Below are positions 54,762 through 64,000 of a DNA stretch of 64,000 nt, in pieces. Below the pieces are notes generated by a model, which had not been told where the DNA came from, made no database searches, and worked only from the letters and a program-made list of their open reading frames with translations. The stretch covers positions 1-64,000 of the forward strand of contig CAZVFC010000030.1 in NCBI GenBank assembly GCA_964625855.1, in the 5' to 3' direction. The translations under genes and the position numbers were made by a program. Each line of letters opens with the position of its first letter. Position 1 is the first letter of the stretch. Source of the DNA: JAPLUA01 sp964625855. GTDB lineage: Bacteria > Verrucomicrobiota > Verrucomicrobiia > Limisphaerales > UBA8199.

Positions 54762-55582
54762 AGCGCGAGGAATCCGGGTGTGGCCACGCAGGAAACGCGA
54801 GCAAGTAAGGGGGCGACGACCGAACGTCGTCGTATCCGCCGAAACAGGCATCTGTGGACCACAGTAGCAGGAAGGATACCGGCGGTTTCGGCAGGCTCAA
54901 GCACTCATTGAGTCCTTACACGATCAGGTGCAAATCGGCTCGGCCAGTTTCTTGGGAATGCGAGGCACAAGAGGTGCTTTCTCGTGCCGCATGGTGATTC
55001 TGGCGATCTTATTGGGTTTCGAGGCCCTGGTGGTTTGCATGGCATTCCTGGCAGCCACGGGGCTTTGCAGAGGGCTGGGGCCAGAACCCAGCATGCGCTT
55101 CTGACAACACGCGTTGGCCTGATCATGGACCCGCCGCCGCTTCATAATCGGCAGGATGGAGCAAAGGACCGGCGCAGGTGAAGAACTGCGCTCAATGCCA
55201 ATCACGCAAGAGTGGGGAGTTGTTGGTATTGAAATTGGCATTGCCCATATTCAGGACAGACTTCGCAAGTCAAACACCGCCATCGGGACTACATCAAGCT
55301 CCACAATAGGTGGGTTAGGACACCTCGCCGAAACGTCGGCTCCCCCCGACCAGGGACATTTCGCCGAAACGTCCCTGCCAGCCGTGACTGCCATCGCGAG
55401 CCTGATAAAGCCGTGACACCACCAGCTTCCTAACTGCGGCACCCTCACGCGCTTTGGTCCATTTCGTGCTGTGGCAGAGAGCGGAATAACATGTTCCTGA
55501 TCAGGTCTTTCGAAGCCTGGAGACATAGCCCTACTTCGGGTGCCGGCTGCGAACCCGAACTTAGGTGGGCGACCGAATCGGC
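54762..55582. other. Intergenic region with repeat and possible cytochrome remnant
   Basis: 821 bp between divergent genes. On the minus strand one short frame reads RGCQECHANHQGLETQ with a CxxCH heme-type motif before a stop at about 55010. It has no start and no other support, so it may be a fragment of a multiheme cytochrome. A palindromic repeat is annotated separately at 55317-55376. The rest shows no coding sequence I can defend, although the promoters of both flanking genes should lie here. Confidence 0.45.
55317..55376. repeat. Two related 25-bp units, one a palindrome
   Basis: The units AGGACACCTCGCCGAAACG and AGGGACATTTCGCCGAAACG, each continued for about 5 bases, lie 35 bases apart at 55317-55341 and 55352-55376. 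The second can fold on itself (AGGGAC...GTCCCT) and looks like a short hairpin-forming interspersed repeat. Confidence 0.65.
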
Positions 55583-57331
55583 ATGAGCAACTTAGTCGTT
55601 TCAATTAACGCAGACTCGGCGGAACGGGTGGCGCAGTCTCTCAAGCCACCCAAGCTGATCGTTGCGGCAGTGGCCGTGATTCTGGTGTTGTGGCTAGTGG
55701 CCGCCGCCTGGCTTTGCTTCGGCGTGAACCCGTCGGCGGAACCGTCCGCAGTTCAGTCCGAACAAAATGACGCAGCCAGTCAGCAGGAACTGAACGACCA
55801 CCTCCGGCGCTCGCTGCGGATCACTGCCGCGACCGGGATTACCGCGTGGCTTGCCACGGTGATCGCCGTCCTGGTATGGCGGCGCAACCTGCGGCGACAC
55901 TGGAAGATAGCCGAAGCGAAATCGGCGAGCGAGGTGGAAGCCCTGCAACGCCAACTGCGGCAACTGATCGAAAGCCGGCAGTCCGCGGAGAAACGGGCGG
56001 GCGACGTAGGAGCCCTGGAACTCCAACTGACCGAAAGCCAGAAAGCCGAGCGGCTGTGGCGGGAAACCGAGGCGCAACTTCAGGAGCGGCTGGCGGACTT
56101 GACGCGGAAACTCCAGGCTTTGGAATCGGAAGTGGATCAGCGGAAGAAGCACGAAAGGAACCTCTCGCAACAGCGCCAGTCCCTTGAAAGTTCGAAAACG
56201 GTGCTGGAACTGCACGTCCAGGAGCGCACGCTGGCCGTGCAGCAGTTGCAGCAGCGCCATGAGCTCATCTTGAATTCCGCCGGCGACGGCATCTGCGGCC
56301 TGGACTCAAACGGCAGGGTGACGTTTGTCAACCCGGCCGTAGCCCGCCTGACCGGCTGGTCGCGCGAAGAATTGATCGGCCGGACCGAAGATGAGGTGTT
56401 CCACGGCAACAAATCCGCGGTGCAAGCGACTCTGTCGGGGGCGTCCGAATCGCCGGTGTTCTGTCGCAAGGACGGCACTTGGTTCCCGGTCGAGTTGGTG
56501 CGCACACCGATCGAGGAGGGAGGCCGCCGGTGCGGCGAGGTGCTGATCTTCAAAGACATCACCGAACGTAAACGGGCGACGGCGACGCTCGCTCAGAAGA
56601 TGGTTGAGTTGTCGCGTTCCAACGATGAATTGGAGAAGTTCGCGTTTGTGGCGTCGCACGATCTCCAGGAGCCGCTCCGCAAAATTCAGGCGTTTGGCGA
56701 TCGGCTCAAGACGAAGTGCGATGGCCTGCTGCCGCCCGAAACCATGGATTATCTGGACCGCATGCAGGGCGCTTCCGCTCGAATGCGCACCCTGATTGAC
56801 GATCTTCTGACCTTTTCCCGCGTGCTCCGCAATTCCCAGCCCTTCGGACCAGTGGATCTGGGTCAAGTTGCTCGTGAGGTGGTCGGCGACCTGGAAGTGC
56901 GCATCGAGCGCTGCGGCGGCCGGGTGGAGGTCGGTCCACTGCCGTCTATCGAGGCCGATGCAATGCAGATGCGCCAACTCCTGCTCAACCTGATTGGCAA
57001 TGCCCTCAAGTTTCAGCCGCGGGGAGGCCACCCCGTGGTCAAAGTCGCCGCCCGCACCATTGCCTCGCTTTCCGGCGAACAATACTGTGAGCTCACCGTT
57101 CAGGACAACGGCATCGGCTTCAATGAACAGTATGCCGAGAAGATATTTGCGGTCTTCCAGAGACTGCATGGCCGCGGCGAGTTTGAAGGCACGGGCGTCG
57201 GCCTGGCCATCTGCCGCCGCATCACCGACCGCCACCAAGGCACCGTCACCGCCAAGAGCGAGCTCGGCAAGGGCGCCACGTTCACGGTCACGCTGCCCGT
57301 TCGTCAGCCCACGCCCAAACCTGTTCCATGA
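55583..57331 (+). CDS. Membrane PAS sensor histidine kinase
   Basis: 582 residues. Two transmembrane helices (about 27-47 and 78-98) flank a small external loop. A long coiled coil (about 100-225) leads to a PAS domain (HELILNSAGDGICGLDSNG to KDITERKRA) and then HisKA with His359 in VASHDLQEPLRK. The HATPase domain has LLLNLIGNALKFQPRGG, DNGIGFNEQYAEKIF and GTGVGLAICRRI. The SHDLQEPLR form is shared with phytochrome-type kinases. The stop overlaps the next start by ATGA, so it is translationally coupled to the response regulator gene. The ATG at 55583 is preferred to the GTG at 55565. Confidence 0.93.
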   Translation: MSNLVVSINADSAERVAQSLKPPKLIVAAVAVILVLWLVAAAWLCFGVNPSAEPSAVQSEQNDAASQQELNDHLRRSLRITAATGITAWLATVIAVLVWRRNLRRHWKIAEAKSASEVEALQRQLRQLIESRQSAEKRAGDVGALELQLTESQKAERLWRETEAQLQERLADLTRKLQALESEVDQRKKHERNLSQQRQSLESSKTVLELHVQERTLAVQQLQQRHELILNSAGDGICGLDSNGRVTFVNPAVARLTGWSREELIGRTEDEVFHGNKSAVQATLSGASESPVFCRKDGTWFPVELVRTPIEEGGRRCGEVLIFKDITERKRATATLAQKMVELSRSNDELEKFAFVASHDLQEPLRKIQAFGDRLKTKCDGLLPPETMDYLDRMQGASARMRTLIDDLLTFSRVLRNSQPFGPVDLGQVAREVVGDLEVRIERCGGRVEVGPLPSIEADAMQMRQLLLNLIGNALKFQPRGGHPVVKVAARTIASLSGEQYCELTVQDNGIGFNEQYAEKIFAVFQRLHGRGEFEGTGVGLAICRRITDRHQGTVTAKSELGKGATFTVTLPVRQPTPKPVP

Positions 57332-57777
57332 AACCCACCGAAGGGCCCGCGCTCATCCTGCTGGCGGATGATGATTCCGACGATCGCCTCCTGATTAGAG
57401 ACGCGCTCGAGGAATCCCAGTGGCGCGGAGAGCTGCGCTGCGTGGAGAACGGGGAGGAACTCCTCGATTACCTTCTGCGCCGCGGCGCTTACAAGGACGG
57501 CAACCCGCCGCGACCGGGTCTCATCCTCCTGGATCTGAACATGCCTCGCAAGGACGGCCGTCAGGCGTTGCACGAAATCAAGGCCGACTCCACCCTGCGG
57601 CGCATCCCCGTGGTGGTTCTCAGCACTTCGAAGGCGGACGCCGATATCGAAAAGTCTTACGACCTTGGCGCCAATTCGTTCATTCCCAAACCCGTCCGGT
57701 TTGCGGAGCTGGTGAACGTCATCCGACAGCTCGGCGAGTATTGGTTCCGCACGGTGCAATTGCCGGCAATCAAGTAG
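57328..57777 (+). CDS. Single-domain Rcp1-like response regulator
   Basis: 149 residues, a stand-alone receiver domain with Asp14/Asp15 acidic residues, phospho-acceptor Asp69 (GLILLDLNMPRKDG), Ser/Thr (VVLSTSKADADI) and Lys (FIPKPVRF). The extended loop YLLRRGAYKDGNPPRP before the third strand is typical of Rcp1, the partner of cyanobacterial phytochrome Cph1. With no output domain, it probably relays the phosphoryl group to another protein. It overlaps the upstream kinase gene by 4 bp and precedes the hybrid kinase gene by 16 bp. Confidence 0.92.
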   Translation: MKPTEGPALILLADDDSDDRLLIRDALEESQWRGELRCVENGEELLDYLLRRGAYKDGNPPRPGLILLDLNMPRKDGRQALHEIKADSTLRRIPVVVLSTSKADADIEKSYDLGANSFIPKPVRFAELVNVIRQLGEYWFRTVQLPAIK

Positions 57778-57793
57778 AAGAAGAAGAGGCAAT

Positions 57794-60580
57794 ATGGCGC
57801 ACACTGACCTAATCAAGGTCCTGCTGATTGAGGACGATGAGGATGATTTCGTCATCGCACGGGGTCTATTGGCGGAGATTCGCGGCGCCCAATTTGCGCT
57901 TGATTGGGTGAAGACCTACGAGGCGGGCCTTGAAACGCTGCTGCGTAACCAGCACGAGATTTGCCTGCTTGACTACCGGCTGGGCGCCCGCAACGGCATC
58001 GAGCTGCTGCGAGCGGCGACCGAGCGCGGGTGTCAATCGCCGATCATTCTGCTAACCGGTTTGGGCGAGCATGCGCTCGATCTGGAGGCGATGCAGGCCG
58101 GGGCCGCTGATTACCTGGTGAAGGCGGACCTCCGCGCTGATTCGCTCGACCGGAGCATGCGTTACGCCTTGCAGCGGAAGCGGGCCGCCGCCCTGGCGGC
58201 TTCCGACCAGGCCCGGCTGGCGGCGCTCGGCGCCGATGTGGGCCGGGCGGTCGCCGCCCGCGAGCCGCTGGACGTCTTGCTGGGCGACTGCGCCAGGGCG
58301 TTGGCCAAATATCTGAATGCGGGCCTGGCTCAAATTGCGACCTTCGATCCGAAACGGAAGAAATTGACCCCGCGGGCGGTCGCCGGTCCGTTGGCCGCAG
58401 GCATTGAGTCGCCGTCCACGGCGCCGGCGGTCAGACTCGACCTGGAAGCGCTCGCGGCGGCGCGCCCGCTGGTCTCGAACCGTCTGCAGGATGAGCGCCT
58501 GGTAGCGGACATGGATTGGCTCAAGCGCCACGGTGTCTGCGCCTGCGCCGCGTACCCGCTCGTGATCGAAGAACAACTCACCGGCTTGATGTCGTTGTTC
58601 TCGCAACAGCCTCTCTCGGAGCGAGTCCTACAGGACATGGGTTCCGTGGCCGGAGGCATCGCCCTCTGCATCCAGCGCAAGCAATCCCAGGAAGCTCTTG
58701 GCCGCAGTGAAGTCCAATACCGCACCGTCGTCGAAAGCATCAAGGAAGTCATCTTCCAGCTCGATGAATCAGGCCGTTGGGTCATGATCAATTCTGCCTG
58801 GACGGCTGTGAGCGGGTTCGAGGTCAACACGACTCTCCACACGCTCTTCCTGGATTACATCGCTCCGGAGGACCAGGAGCATAACCGCCAGATATTCCAG
58901 AAACTGATCGAGCGACGCCTGGGCTCCTGCCGCCACGAAACCCGCCTCCGCACCAGGAACGGCCCGGCGCGCTGGGTCGAGATCTATTTGCAGACGCTGT
59001 GCGACACGGACGGCAAGCTGGTCGGCGTTTCGGGGTCGTTGTCCGACATCCAGGACCGGAAGACGGCCGACATGCAAATCCAGCAGCTTGCGGCATTTCC
59101 CCGCGTAAGCCCGAACCCGGTACTGGAATTCTCGGCCGACGGCGCGCTGACCTACGTCAACGAGGCGGCGCTCGCGGTGGCCAAGGAACTCGGAAAGGAG
59201 GACGTATTCTCGATTTTGCCGAGCCAGACGAGTCAGCTCGTGCGGGAATGCCTGGCCACCAACCAGCGCAACCTCCGCCAGCAGGTCACCATCGCAAACC
59301 GGATTCTCTCCTGGTCCTTCTTCCCGATCACCTCGAATCGAGTGGTCCATTGCTACGGGGCGGACGTAACCGAGCTTCTCAACCTGGAGGCGCAACTGCG
59401 CCACGCGCAAAGACTCGAGTCGATCGGCCAGCTTGCCTCTGGCGTCGCCCACGACTTCAACAATCTCTTGACCGTGATCCAGGGTTACGCGGAATGCCTG
59501 CTGATGCGCAAGCCGGAGGACGCCTTTGCCGTCTCCGCCCTCGAGCAGATTTCTCTGGCCTCGCAACACGCCGCTAACCTCACCCGGCAACTCCTCACCT
59601 TCAGCCGCAAGCAGGTTATCCAACCGCAAGTCCTGGACCTTAGCGCCGTCTTGCGCAACCTGCTCAAGATGATCAACCGGGTCGTAGGCGAGCACATCCA
59701 GATCGAAAACCAACTCGCCTCGAATCTCCCTTGCGTCGAAGCCGATGCCGGCATGATCGAGCAGGTGGCGATGAACCTGGTCGTTAACTCCCGCGATGCC
59801 ATGCCCAACGGCGGCACGTTGCGGATTGCCACCACCGCCGCCCGGTTCGAGGCCGAGCACGTCCGCCGAAACGCGGAGGCGTTCCCCGGTTCGTTTGTCT
59901 GCCTCACCGTATCCGATACAGGCTGCGGCATGGATGCCAAAACGCGCGAGAGAATCTTCGAGCCCTTCTTCACCACCAAAACCGTCGGCAAAGGCACCGG
60001 CCTCGGCTTGGCCACCGTCTATGGCATCGTGAAACAGCACAAAGGCTGGTTGGAAGTCGCCAGCCAGCCGGGCCAGGGCACAACCTTCAAAATCTACTTC
60101 CCGGCCGTCGCCAAGTCCAAAACCGTGCCGGCCGCCGCCCCGGCTCGGGCCGAAATGAGTTGCGGCGGCTGCGAAACCATCTTCCTGGTCGAGGACGACG
60201 CGGTCCTGCGAGAGTTAGTTCGCGAGGTGCTAACCCAGCACAAGTATCGCGTGATCGAAGCTGCTTCAGGCGCGGAGGCGCTCCGAGCTTGGGACGAGAT
60301 GAAGGGCGAGGTGGACCTGCTATTGACCGACATGGTCATGCCCAACGGCGTGAGTGGCCGGGAGCTTGTCAACCAGCTTCGGAAACGTCGCGCCGACCTC
60401 AAGGTCATCTACAGCAGCGGCTACAGCGAAGAGGTGGTCGGCGACGATTTCGACCCCGAACGGGCCTGGTTCCTTCCCAAGCCGTACAATCCACAACAAT
60501 TGGCCCAGATGGTGCGCCGGTGCCTGGACCGCTCCCCCGCCTCCATCAAACCAGCGGCCGTTGCCTCGACCCGGAACTGA
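57794..60580 (+). CDS. Hybrid sensor kinase with receiver, GAF, PAS and terminal receiver domains
   Basis: 928 residues, no transmembrane segment, so cytoplasmic. The order is an N-terminal receiver (about 8-125, Asp60 in LLDYRLGARNG), GAF (about 140-290), two PAS domains (about 305-430 and 435-530) and HisKA with His553 in GVAHDFNNLLTVIQGY. A HATPase follows (MNLVVNSRDAMPNGG, DTGCGMDAKTRERIF, GTGLGLATVYGIV), then a C-terminal receiver (Asp846 in LLLTDMVMPNG). The receiver at the front and the Rcp1-like regulator just upstream suggest that the membrane kinase, regulator and this kinase form one relay. No output gene lies within the cassette. Confidence 0.94.
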   Translation: MAHTDLIKVLLIEDDEDDFVIARGLLAEIRGAQFALDWVKTYEAGLETLLRNQHEICLLDYRLGARNGIELLRAATERGCQSPIILLTGLGEHALDLEAMQAGAADYLVKADLRADSLDRSMRYALQRKRAAALAASDQARLAALGADVGRAVAAREPLDVLLGDCARALAKYLNAGLAQIATFDPKRKKLTPRAVAGPLAAGIESPSTAPAVRLDLEALAAARPLVSNRLQDERLVADMDWLKRHGVCACAAYPLVIEEQLTGLMSLFSQQPLSERVLQDMGSVAGGIALCIQRKQSQEALGRSEVQYRTVVESIKEVIFQLDESGRWVMINSAWTAVSGFEVNTTLHTLFLDYIAPEDQEHNRQIFQKLIERRLGSCRHETRLRTRNGPARWVEIYLQTLCDTDGKLVGVSGSLSDIQDRKTADMQIQQLAAFPRVSPNPVLEFSADGALTYVNEAALAVAKELGKEDVFSILPSQTSQLVRECLATNQRNLRQQVTIANRILSWSFFPITSNRVVHCYGADVTELLNLEAQLRHAQRLESIGQLASGVAHDFNNLLTVIQGYAECLLMRKPEDAFAVSALEQISLASQHAANLTRQLLTFSRKQVIQPQVLDLSAVLRNLLKMINRVVGEHIQIENQLASNLPCVEADAGMIEQVAMNLVVNSRDAMPNGGTLRIATTAARFEAEHVRRNAEAFPGSFVCLTVSDTGCGMDAKTRERIFEPFFTTKTVGKGTGLGLATVYGIVKQHKGWLEVASQPGQGTTFKIYFPAVAKSKTVPAAAPARAEMSCGGCETIFLVEDDAVLRELVREVLTQHKYRVIEAASGAEALRAWDEMKGEVDLLLTDMVMPNGVSGRELVNQLRKRRADLKVIYSSGYSEEVVGDDFDPERAWFLPKPYNPQQLAQMVRRCLDRSPASIKPAAVASTRN

Positions 60581-60807
60581 CATGGAACGCAGGGTGCGTT
60601 GCCAGGACCGGAACGCCAGGCATAGGAAACAGGGGGGTCAGAATAGCCGATTCAGGCGCGAGGGCCAGCCTCAACCCAGGGCCCATGGCCTGTTCCGACT
60701 GCCAGCGCTTCGGCGGGAAGCGTCCCGCGCGTGAATACCCCTGCCGCTTATCGAGTCAATGAGGGAAGACAGACCGCGCAATCAAGCGTAGCTTGTCATG
60801 ACTGAGT

Positions 60808-63282
60808 ATGAAACCGCGGTATTGCTGGATATGCAGTTTGGGATTGGGGTTGCTGGCCCTGCCTTTCGCTGGCCGTCTCGCGCAGGAAGCAAGCGGCGAA
60901 CCGACAAACACCCTGCCGGTAATCACCCCGGAGACCCAATCGAATGCGGTCGCCGAAGCAATGGCCGATCAAACCGCAGACACGCCAGAGCCGACCGCGG
61001 AGGTTGACCTCGCCGATGCCGTGGTTCAGCCGCTTTCGGCCGAAAGGCCGCTCCCGCCCGGCGTCAAGCCGACGGCGCCGGTGGCCGAGGTGATTCGCCT
61101 GGCGGAATCGGGCGTTGACGAAGGCGTCATGTTGGCTTTTGTCACGAACTCCGTGAGCGCATTCAATCTCACTGCCGATGACATTATCTACCTCAACGAC
61201 ATTGGCGTGCCAGCCAGCGTGGTCACGGCGATGATCCAGCGTGATCAGGCCTTGCAGGGGGTCTCGACCAATGTCCCTCCGGCGATGATCGCCGGGCCGA
61301 CGGCCACCGCGCCGACCAATCAATATGCTCCCGTGCCCGAAATGGCGGCGCCCGCCCCGAGCGAGCCGGCGGCGACCCGAGCGTCTGAGGAAATGCCGGT
61401 CGAAGCGCCGGTCGAAGCGCCGGCCGAAGTGCCGGTCGAAGCACCGCCGCCAACTGAGTACGCTCAGGCCGATTACGCGGTGCCGCTGGCTGCGGCACCC
61501 GTTTACTCGACCTTCTACTCCGCCTTGACGCCCTACGGGTCGTGGGTTGACGTCTCGGGCTATGGCCCCTGCTGGCAGCCTACGGTCGTGGTGAGCAACC
61601 CCAATTGGCAACCATATTTCGACGGCGGGCGGTGGGTCTATAGCGATTGCGGGTGGTACTGGCTTTCGGATTACTCCTGGGGTTGGGCGCCGTTTCATTA
61701 TGGCCGCTGGTTTCGTCACAATCGGATTGGCTGGTGCTGGGCGCCGGGGCGCGTGTGGGGGCCGTCCTGGGTTTGCTGGCGGTACACGACCACTCACTGC
61801 GGCTGGGCGCCCTTGCCGCCAGGTGCCTACTATCGGCACGGAACGGGGCTGATGTTTCGCGGCAAGCCGGCCGGAAGCACGTGCGCTTTTGGCCTCGGCC
61901 CGCGCTCGTTCGCAGTTGTCCCTTTCAATCGTTTCTGGGACCGCCAATTGCCCCGGCATGCGGTGTCGCATACCCAAGCGAGTCAATTACTGAGCCGCTC
62001 GGTCGCCTCCTCGGCCTTTGTCGCGGGCAACAACCGGATCATGAACAACGGGTTGCCGCCGTCTCGAGTGGTGGCTGCCACCCGCACTGGCCTTCATCGG
62101 GTCGCCATCCGCGAGTCGAACGCCACCGCCACTCCCGGCATGCGCGCCGAACGATTGGAAGCCAACGGTAGCCGGCTTTCCATTGCCCATCCGAATTTGC
62201 CGCAGCGCACCACAACGCAGCCGACATCCGTTGAGCGGGCAAGAACCGGATCCCGGCACGGCAGCGGCAGCGTGGTGGCCGGGCCGACCGCGCCGCGTTC
62301 GGCGCCCAGTCAATCACTTCGGCCGCCGAGCGGCGCCGCCGCACCTCAACCGGCATCAGCGGAGCGGCCGGCCACGCGAGAAGGTCGCCGCCCTGCCGAG
62401 AGCACCACCGCTGCGAAGCCGGCAACCGTCGCCCCCGCCCAGACCGCGGCTGGCTCAGCCGCACCGCCGGTCCTTCATGGGCGGTCTCGGTCTTCCGAGG
62501 GCGCGAGGAATAGTAGCGGTTCTGCCGCCACAGAAGCCCTTCCGCGCGGCGCGCTCGTATTCTCCGGCAGACAGGACCACACGACCGCGACGACGCACGG
62601 CCAAACACCAGAGGCCAGGCCACAGTCTCTCCCGTCACAGCCCACGGCCACTCGGTATCCGAGTACTTCCCCAACGGAGATGGGCCCGAGGCCCCAGACG
62701 CGCGCGAACGTGGCATCCGAAGCGCAACGGCCTTCGTTTGCGGCGCGGTCCGCTCCGTCGCCTGCGCCCATTGACCGGCAAGACGCAGCTCCCGAGTCTC
62801 GATCTACTCAGGCGTCAAGGCCGGCTGCCGTGCCAACCTACACGCCATCGCGCACCTTCACGGGCAATAGGGATCTCGGCCAGCGAACGACATCCGCGCT
62901 ACCTCCCAGAGCGACGGCTCGCACCTTTGCCTCACAACCCAGCGTCGCCCAGTACCAGGCTTCTCCGCGACCGGAAACAAGCCAGCGGCCGCAGATCCAG
63001 ACCCGCGTGGCAGCCGAGGTGCAGCGTCCTTCATATACCGCCCAGCCCAGCCCGGCGCCTGTGCGTGTCGAACGGCAATACACCGCGCCGGCTCCTCGCG
63101 CAGTTGAAGCGCCACGCCCGGCTCCCGCGCCCTCGTACACACCGCAGCGCAGCTACTCCCCGCCCGCGGCGGCTCCGGCCCAGCGGTCAGCCGCCCCGTC
63201 CTACTCTGCTCCGGCATCCCGCCCGTCCCATTCCCCGGCGGCATCGAGTCAGAACTCCTCCTCCGGCCGAAGGGGCCGGTAG
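60808..63282 (+). CDS. Exported DUF6600 protein with long disordered tail
   Basis: 824 residues. A signal peptide (SLGLGLLALPFAG) is followed by an Ala/Pro/Glu-rich region with repeats of the type VEAPVEAPAEVPVEAP (about 195-215). The compact core at about 229-340 is the DUF6600 domain, very rich in Trp, Tyr and Gly (FYSALTPYGSWVDVSGYG, WYWLSDYSWGWAPFHYGRW). From about 410 the chain is Ser/Pro/Thr/Arg-rich and probably disordered. DUF6600 proteins are common in Verrucomicrobiota and often lie near envelope or polysaccharide genes, but their function is unknown. The tail could be glycosylated or wall-associated; that is a guess. Confidence 0.85.
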   Translation: MKPRYCWICSLGLGLLALPFAGRLAQEASGEPTNTLPVITPETQSNAVAEAMADQTADTPEPTAEVDLADAVVQPLSAERPLPPGVKPTAPVAEVIRLAESGVDEGVMLAFVTNSVSAFNLTADDIIYLNDIGVPASVVTAMIQRDQALQGVSTNVPPAMIAGPTATAPTNQYAPVPEMAAPAPSEPAATRASEEMPVEAPVEAPAEVPVEAPPPTEYAQADYAVPLAAAPVYSTFYSALTPYGSWVDVSGYGPCWQPTVVVSNPNWQPYFDGGRWVYSDCGWYWLSDYSWGWAPFHYGRWFRHNRIGWCWAPGRVWGPSWVCWRYTTTHCGWAPLPPGAYYRHGTGLMFRGKPAGSTCAFGLGPRSFAVVPFNRFWDRQLPRHAVSHTQASQLLSRSVASSAFVAGNNRIMNNGLPPSRVVAATRTGLHRVAIRESNATATPGMRAERLEANGSRLSIAHPNLPQRTTTQPTSVERARTGSRHGSGSVVAGPTAPRSAPSQSLRPPSGAAAPQPASAERPATREGRRPAESTTAAKPATVAPAQTAAGSAAPPVLHGRSRSSEGARNSSGSAATEALPRGALVFSGRQDHTTATTHGQTPEARPQSLPSQPTATRYPSTSPTEMGPRPQTRANVASEAQRPSFAARSAPSPAPIDRQDAAPESRSTQASRPAAVPTYTPSRTFTGNRDLGQRTTSALPPRATARTFASQPSVAQYQASPRPETSQRPQIQTRVAAEVQRPSYTAQPSPAPVRVERQYTAPAPRAVEAPRPAPAPSYTPQRSYSPPAAAPAQRSAAPSYSAPASRPSHSPAASSQNSSSGRRGR

Positions 63283-63686
63283 CCCAAGTATCCCACGCCC
63301 GACGAGGACTGTGCACGCGCATCTTACGCCAGAAGGAGCACTTGCTGTTCTTGTGGTCGCCGCCGCGTAGTGTGCAACGATAAGACAGAGACACATGCGG
63401 CACTCACCGTATCCAGACCGTATCCACACCGTAGATAACATTTGGCCGCCCTCTTTCCTAACCCGCTATCCTGACGCAACTTACCGAGAAACTGATACGC
63501 AGCACCGCCCCGTCCGGAACTCACTGCTTCCCGATAACCAAGCTGCTGTATCGCAAGCGCTTAGACCGCTTCACGGACGAGCTGCGAGTAGTATTAACCG
63601 CGAAAAGAACAGCGAGTTGATTTGTCGCGTTGAGCACCCCGTTCGCGTTCCCAGAAACGGAAAGGGGCGCTTGGTTTGAACGTGCT
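63283..63686. other. Intergenic region, nothing recognised
   Basis: 404 bp. Short frames on both strands have no start site, composition or motif that sets them apart from chance. Confidence 0.5.
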
Positions 63687-63986
63687 TCAGCGGCAAGAGA
63701 GCCACCGTCCGTATTGGCCCTGGCGCATGTAGGCTCGCTCGGTGCCGTCCGGCAACACCTCGTAGAGCTTGTTCCCGCGCGCCCGGTAGCGCCGACGACA
63801 CAACAGGCATTCGTATTCCACCAGCCCCGGCTCCTTCTGCTCGGCCTCCCCCGGTTTGATGAGGAGCCAGCGGTTCTCGGCCTCGGTTGGCCAATTGCCG
63901 GATTGCTGCTTGCCACAGCGACAAGCCGGAAGCTGCTTGATCGGGACCTCCCGGGTCCCCGATGTAGTGTTGGTCGGAGTACTCAT
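63687..63986 (-). CDS. Small four-cysteine protein, zinc-ribbon-like
   Basis: 99 residues with Cys22-x-Cys24 and Cys60-x2-Cys63, and basic/aromatic stretches (CLLCRRRYRARGNKLYEVL). The pattern would suit a small zinc-binding fold, though the first pair is CxC rather than CxxC. No family is recognised. The start ATG at 63986 is followed by a Thr-rich leader. A frame shifted by one or two bases over the same span is less plausible because it loses the cysteines. Confidence 0.6.
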   Translation of the reverse strand: MSTPTNTTSGTREVPIKQLPACRCGKQQSGNWPTEAENRWLLIKPGEAEQKEPGLVEYECLLCRRRYRARGNKLYEVLPDGTERAYMRQGQYGRWLSCR

Positions 63987-64000
63987 GGTTATGCGGCTGA

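Noticed and set aside
63395..63679. 94-codon plus-strand frame near the window end
   Set aside because: It has no ribosome-binding site, no motif, and unusual composition; I cannot support it as a gene.

Overview
The window is high-GC DNA, very probably a piece of an uncultured Verrucomicrobiota chromosome. Relatives of Pedosphaera/Limisphaera are the best guess. The evidence is a PEP-CTERM protein, a prepilin-like protein, several very large secreted proteins (lamin-tail/CotH, beta-helix, RCC1-fused glycosidase-like), a DUF6600 protein, a sulfatase, Hsp20 pairs, and short interspersed repeats that have entered reading frames. The placement is inference from gene content. I saw no tRNA, rRNA, CRISPR array, prophage or intact insertion sequence.

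Layout. 1-99 is the 3' end of a secreted-protein gene. 265-5476 (minus strand) holds beta-carbonic anhydrase directly behind pyruvate carboxylase, preceded by a small membrane protein and a coiled-coil lipoprotein. 5989-7834 has a trypsin-like protease convergent with a secreted PRC-barrel/BON protein. 8093-11298 is an AlgB/KinB-like pair (sigma-54 activator, then membrane histidine kinase). 11299-12500 is gene-poor, with a hairpin repeat and a broken REP-associated transposase. 12696-15712 holds small hypothetical and PEP-CTERM genes. 15979-19032 is uvrA. 19571-20487 is a two-gene hsp20 operon with a plausible sigma-54 promoter and a strong terminator. 20720-25858 holds a GHL10/Ig/RCC1 fusion, a zinc-ribbon protein, RNase III and a BtpA-family protein. 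26308-32466 is a 2052-residue alpha-2-macroglobulin, followed by an ISL3 transposase remnant. 32975-44171 is a catabolic/secretory block: sialidase-like Tat protein, AraC regulator, PHP phosphoesterase, ceramidase-like hydrolase, glycosidase-like protein, pseudopilin, O-methyltransferase-like protein and sulfatase. 44251-54761 is a pair of giant secreted proteins. 55583-60580 is a kinase, response regulator and hybrid kinase cassette. 60808-63282 is a DUF6600 protein, and 63687-63986 a small four-cysteine protein.

How the genes may work together. Carbonic anhydrase next to pyruvate carboxylase suggests local bicarbonate supply for anaplerosis. The AlgB/KinB-like pair, Hsp20 pair, BON/PRC protein, lipoprotein and small membrane protein look like parts of an envelope or general stress response, and the hsp20 promoter fits sigma-54 control. 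The block at 33-44 kb and the giant proteins suggest surface-associated breakdown of complex polymers.

The most unusual signal is the repeat biology. Heptanucleotide arrays and a 17-bp inverted repeat sit in frame inside uvrA, the BtpA-family gene and three places in the macroglobulin gene. In the BtpA-family gene the repeat element appears to supply the N-terminus and start codon. A second recurring theme is a C-terminal tail (a Trp-x-x-Val segment followed by a terminal Phe/Tyr-Tyr/Phe-Arg-Leu/Met) on four otherwise unrelated exported proteins.
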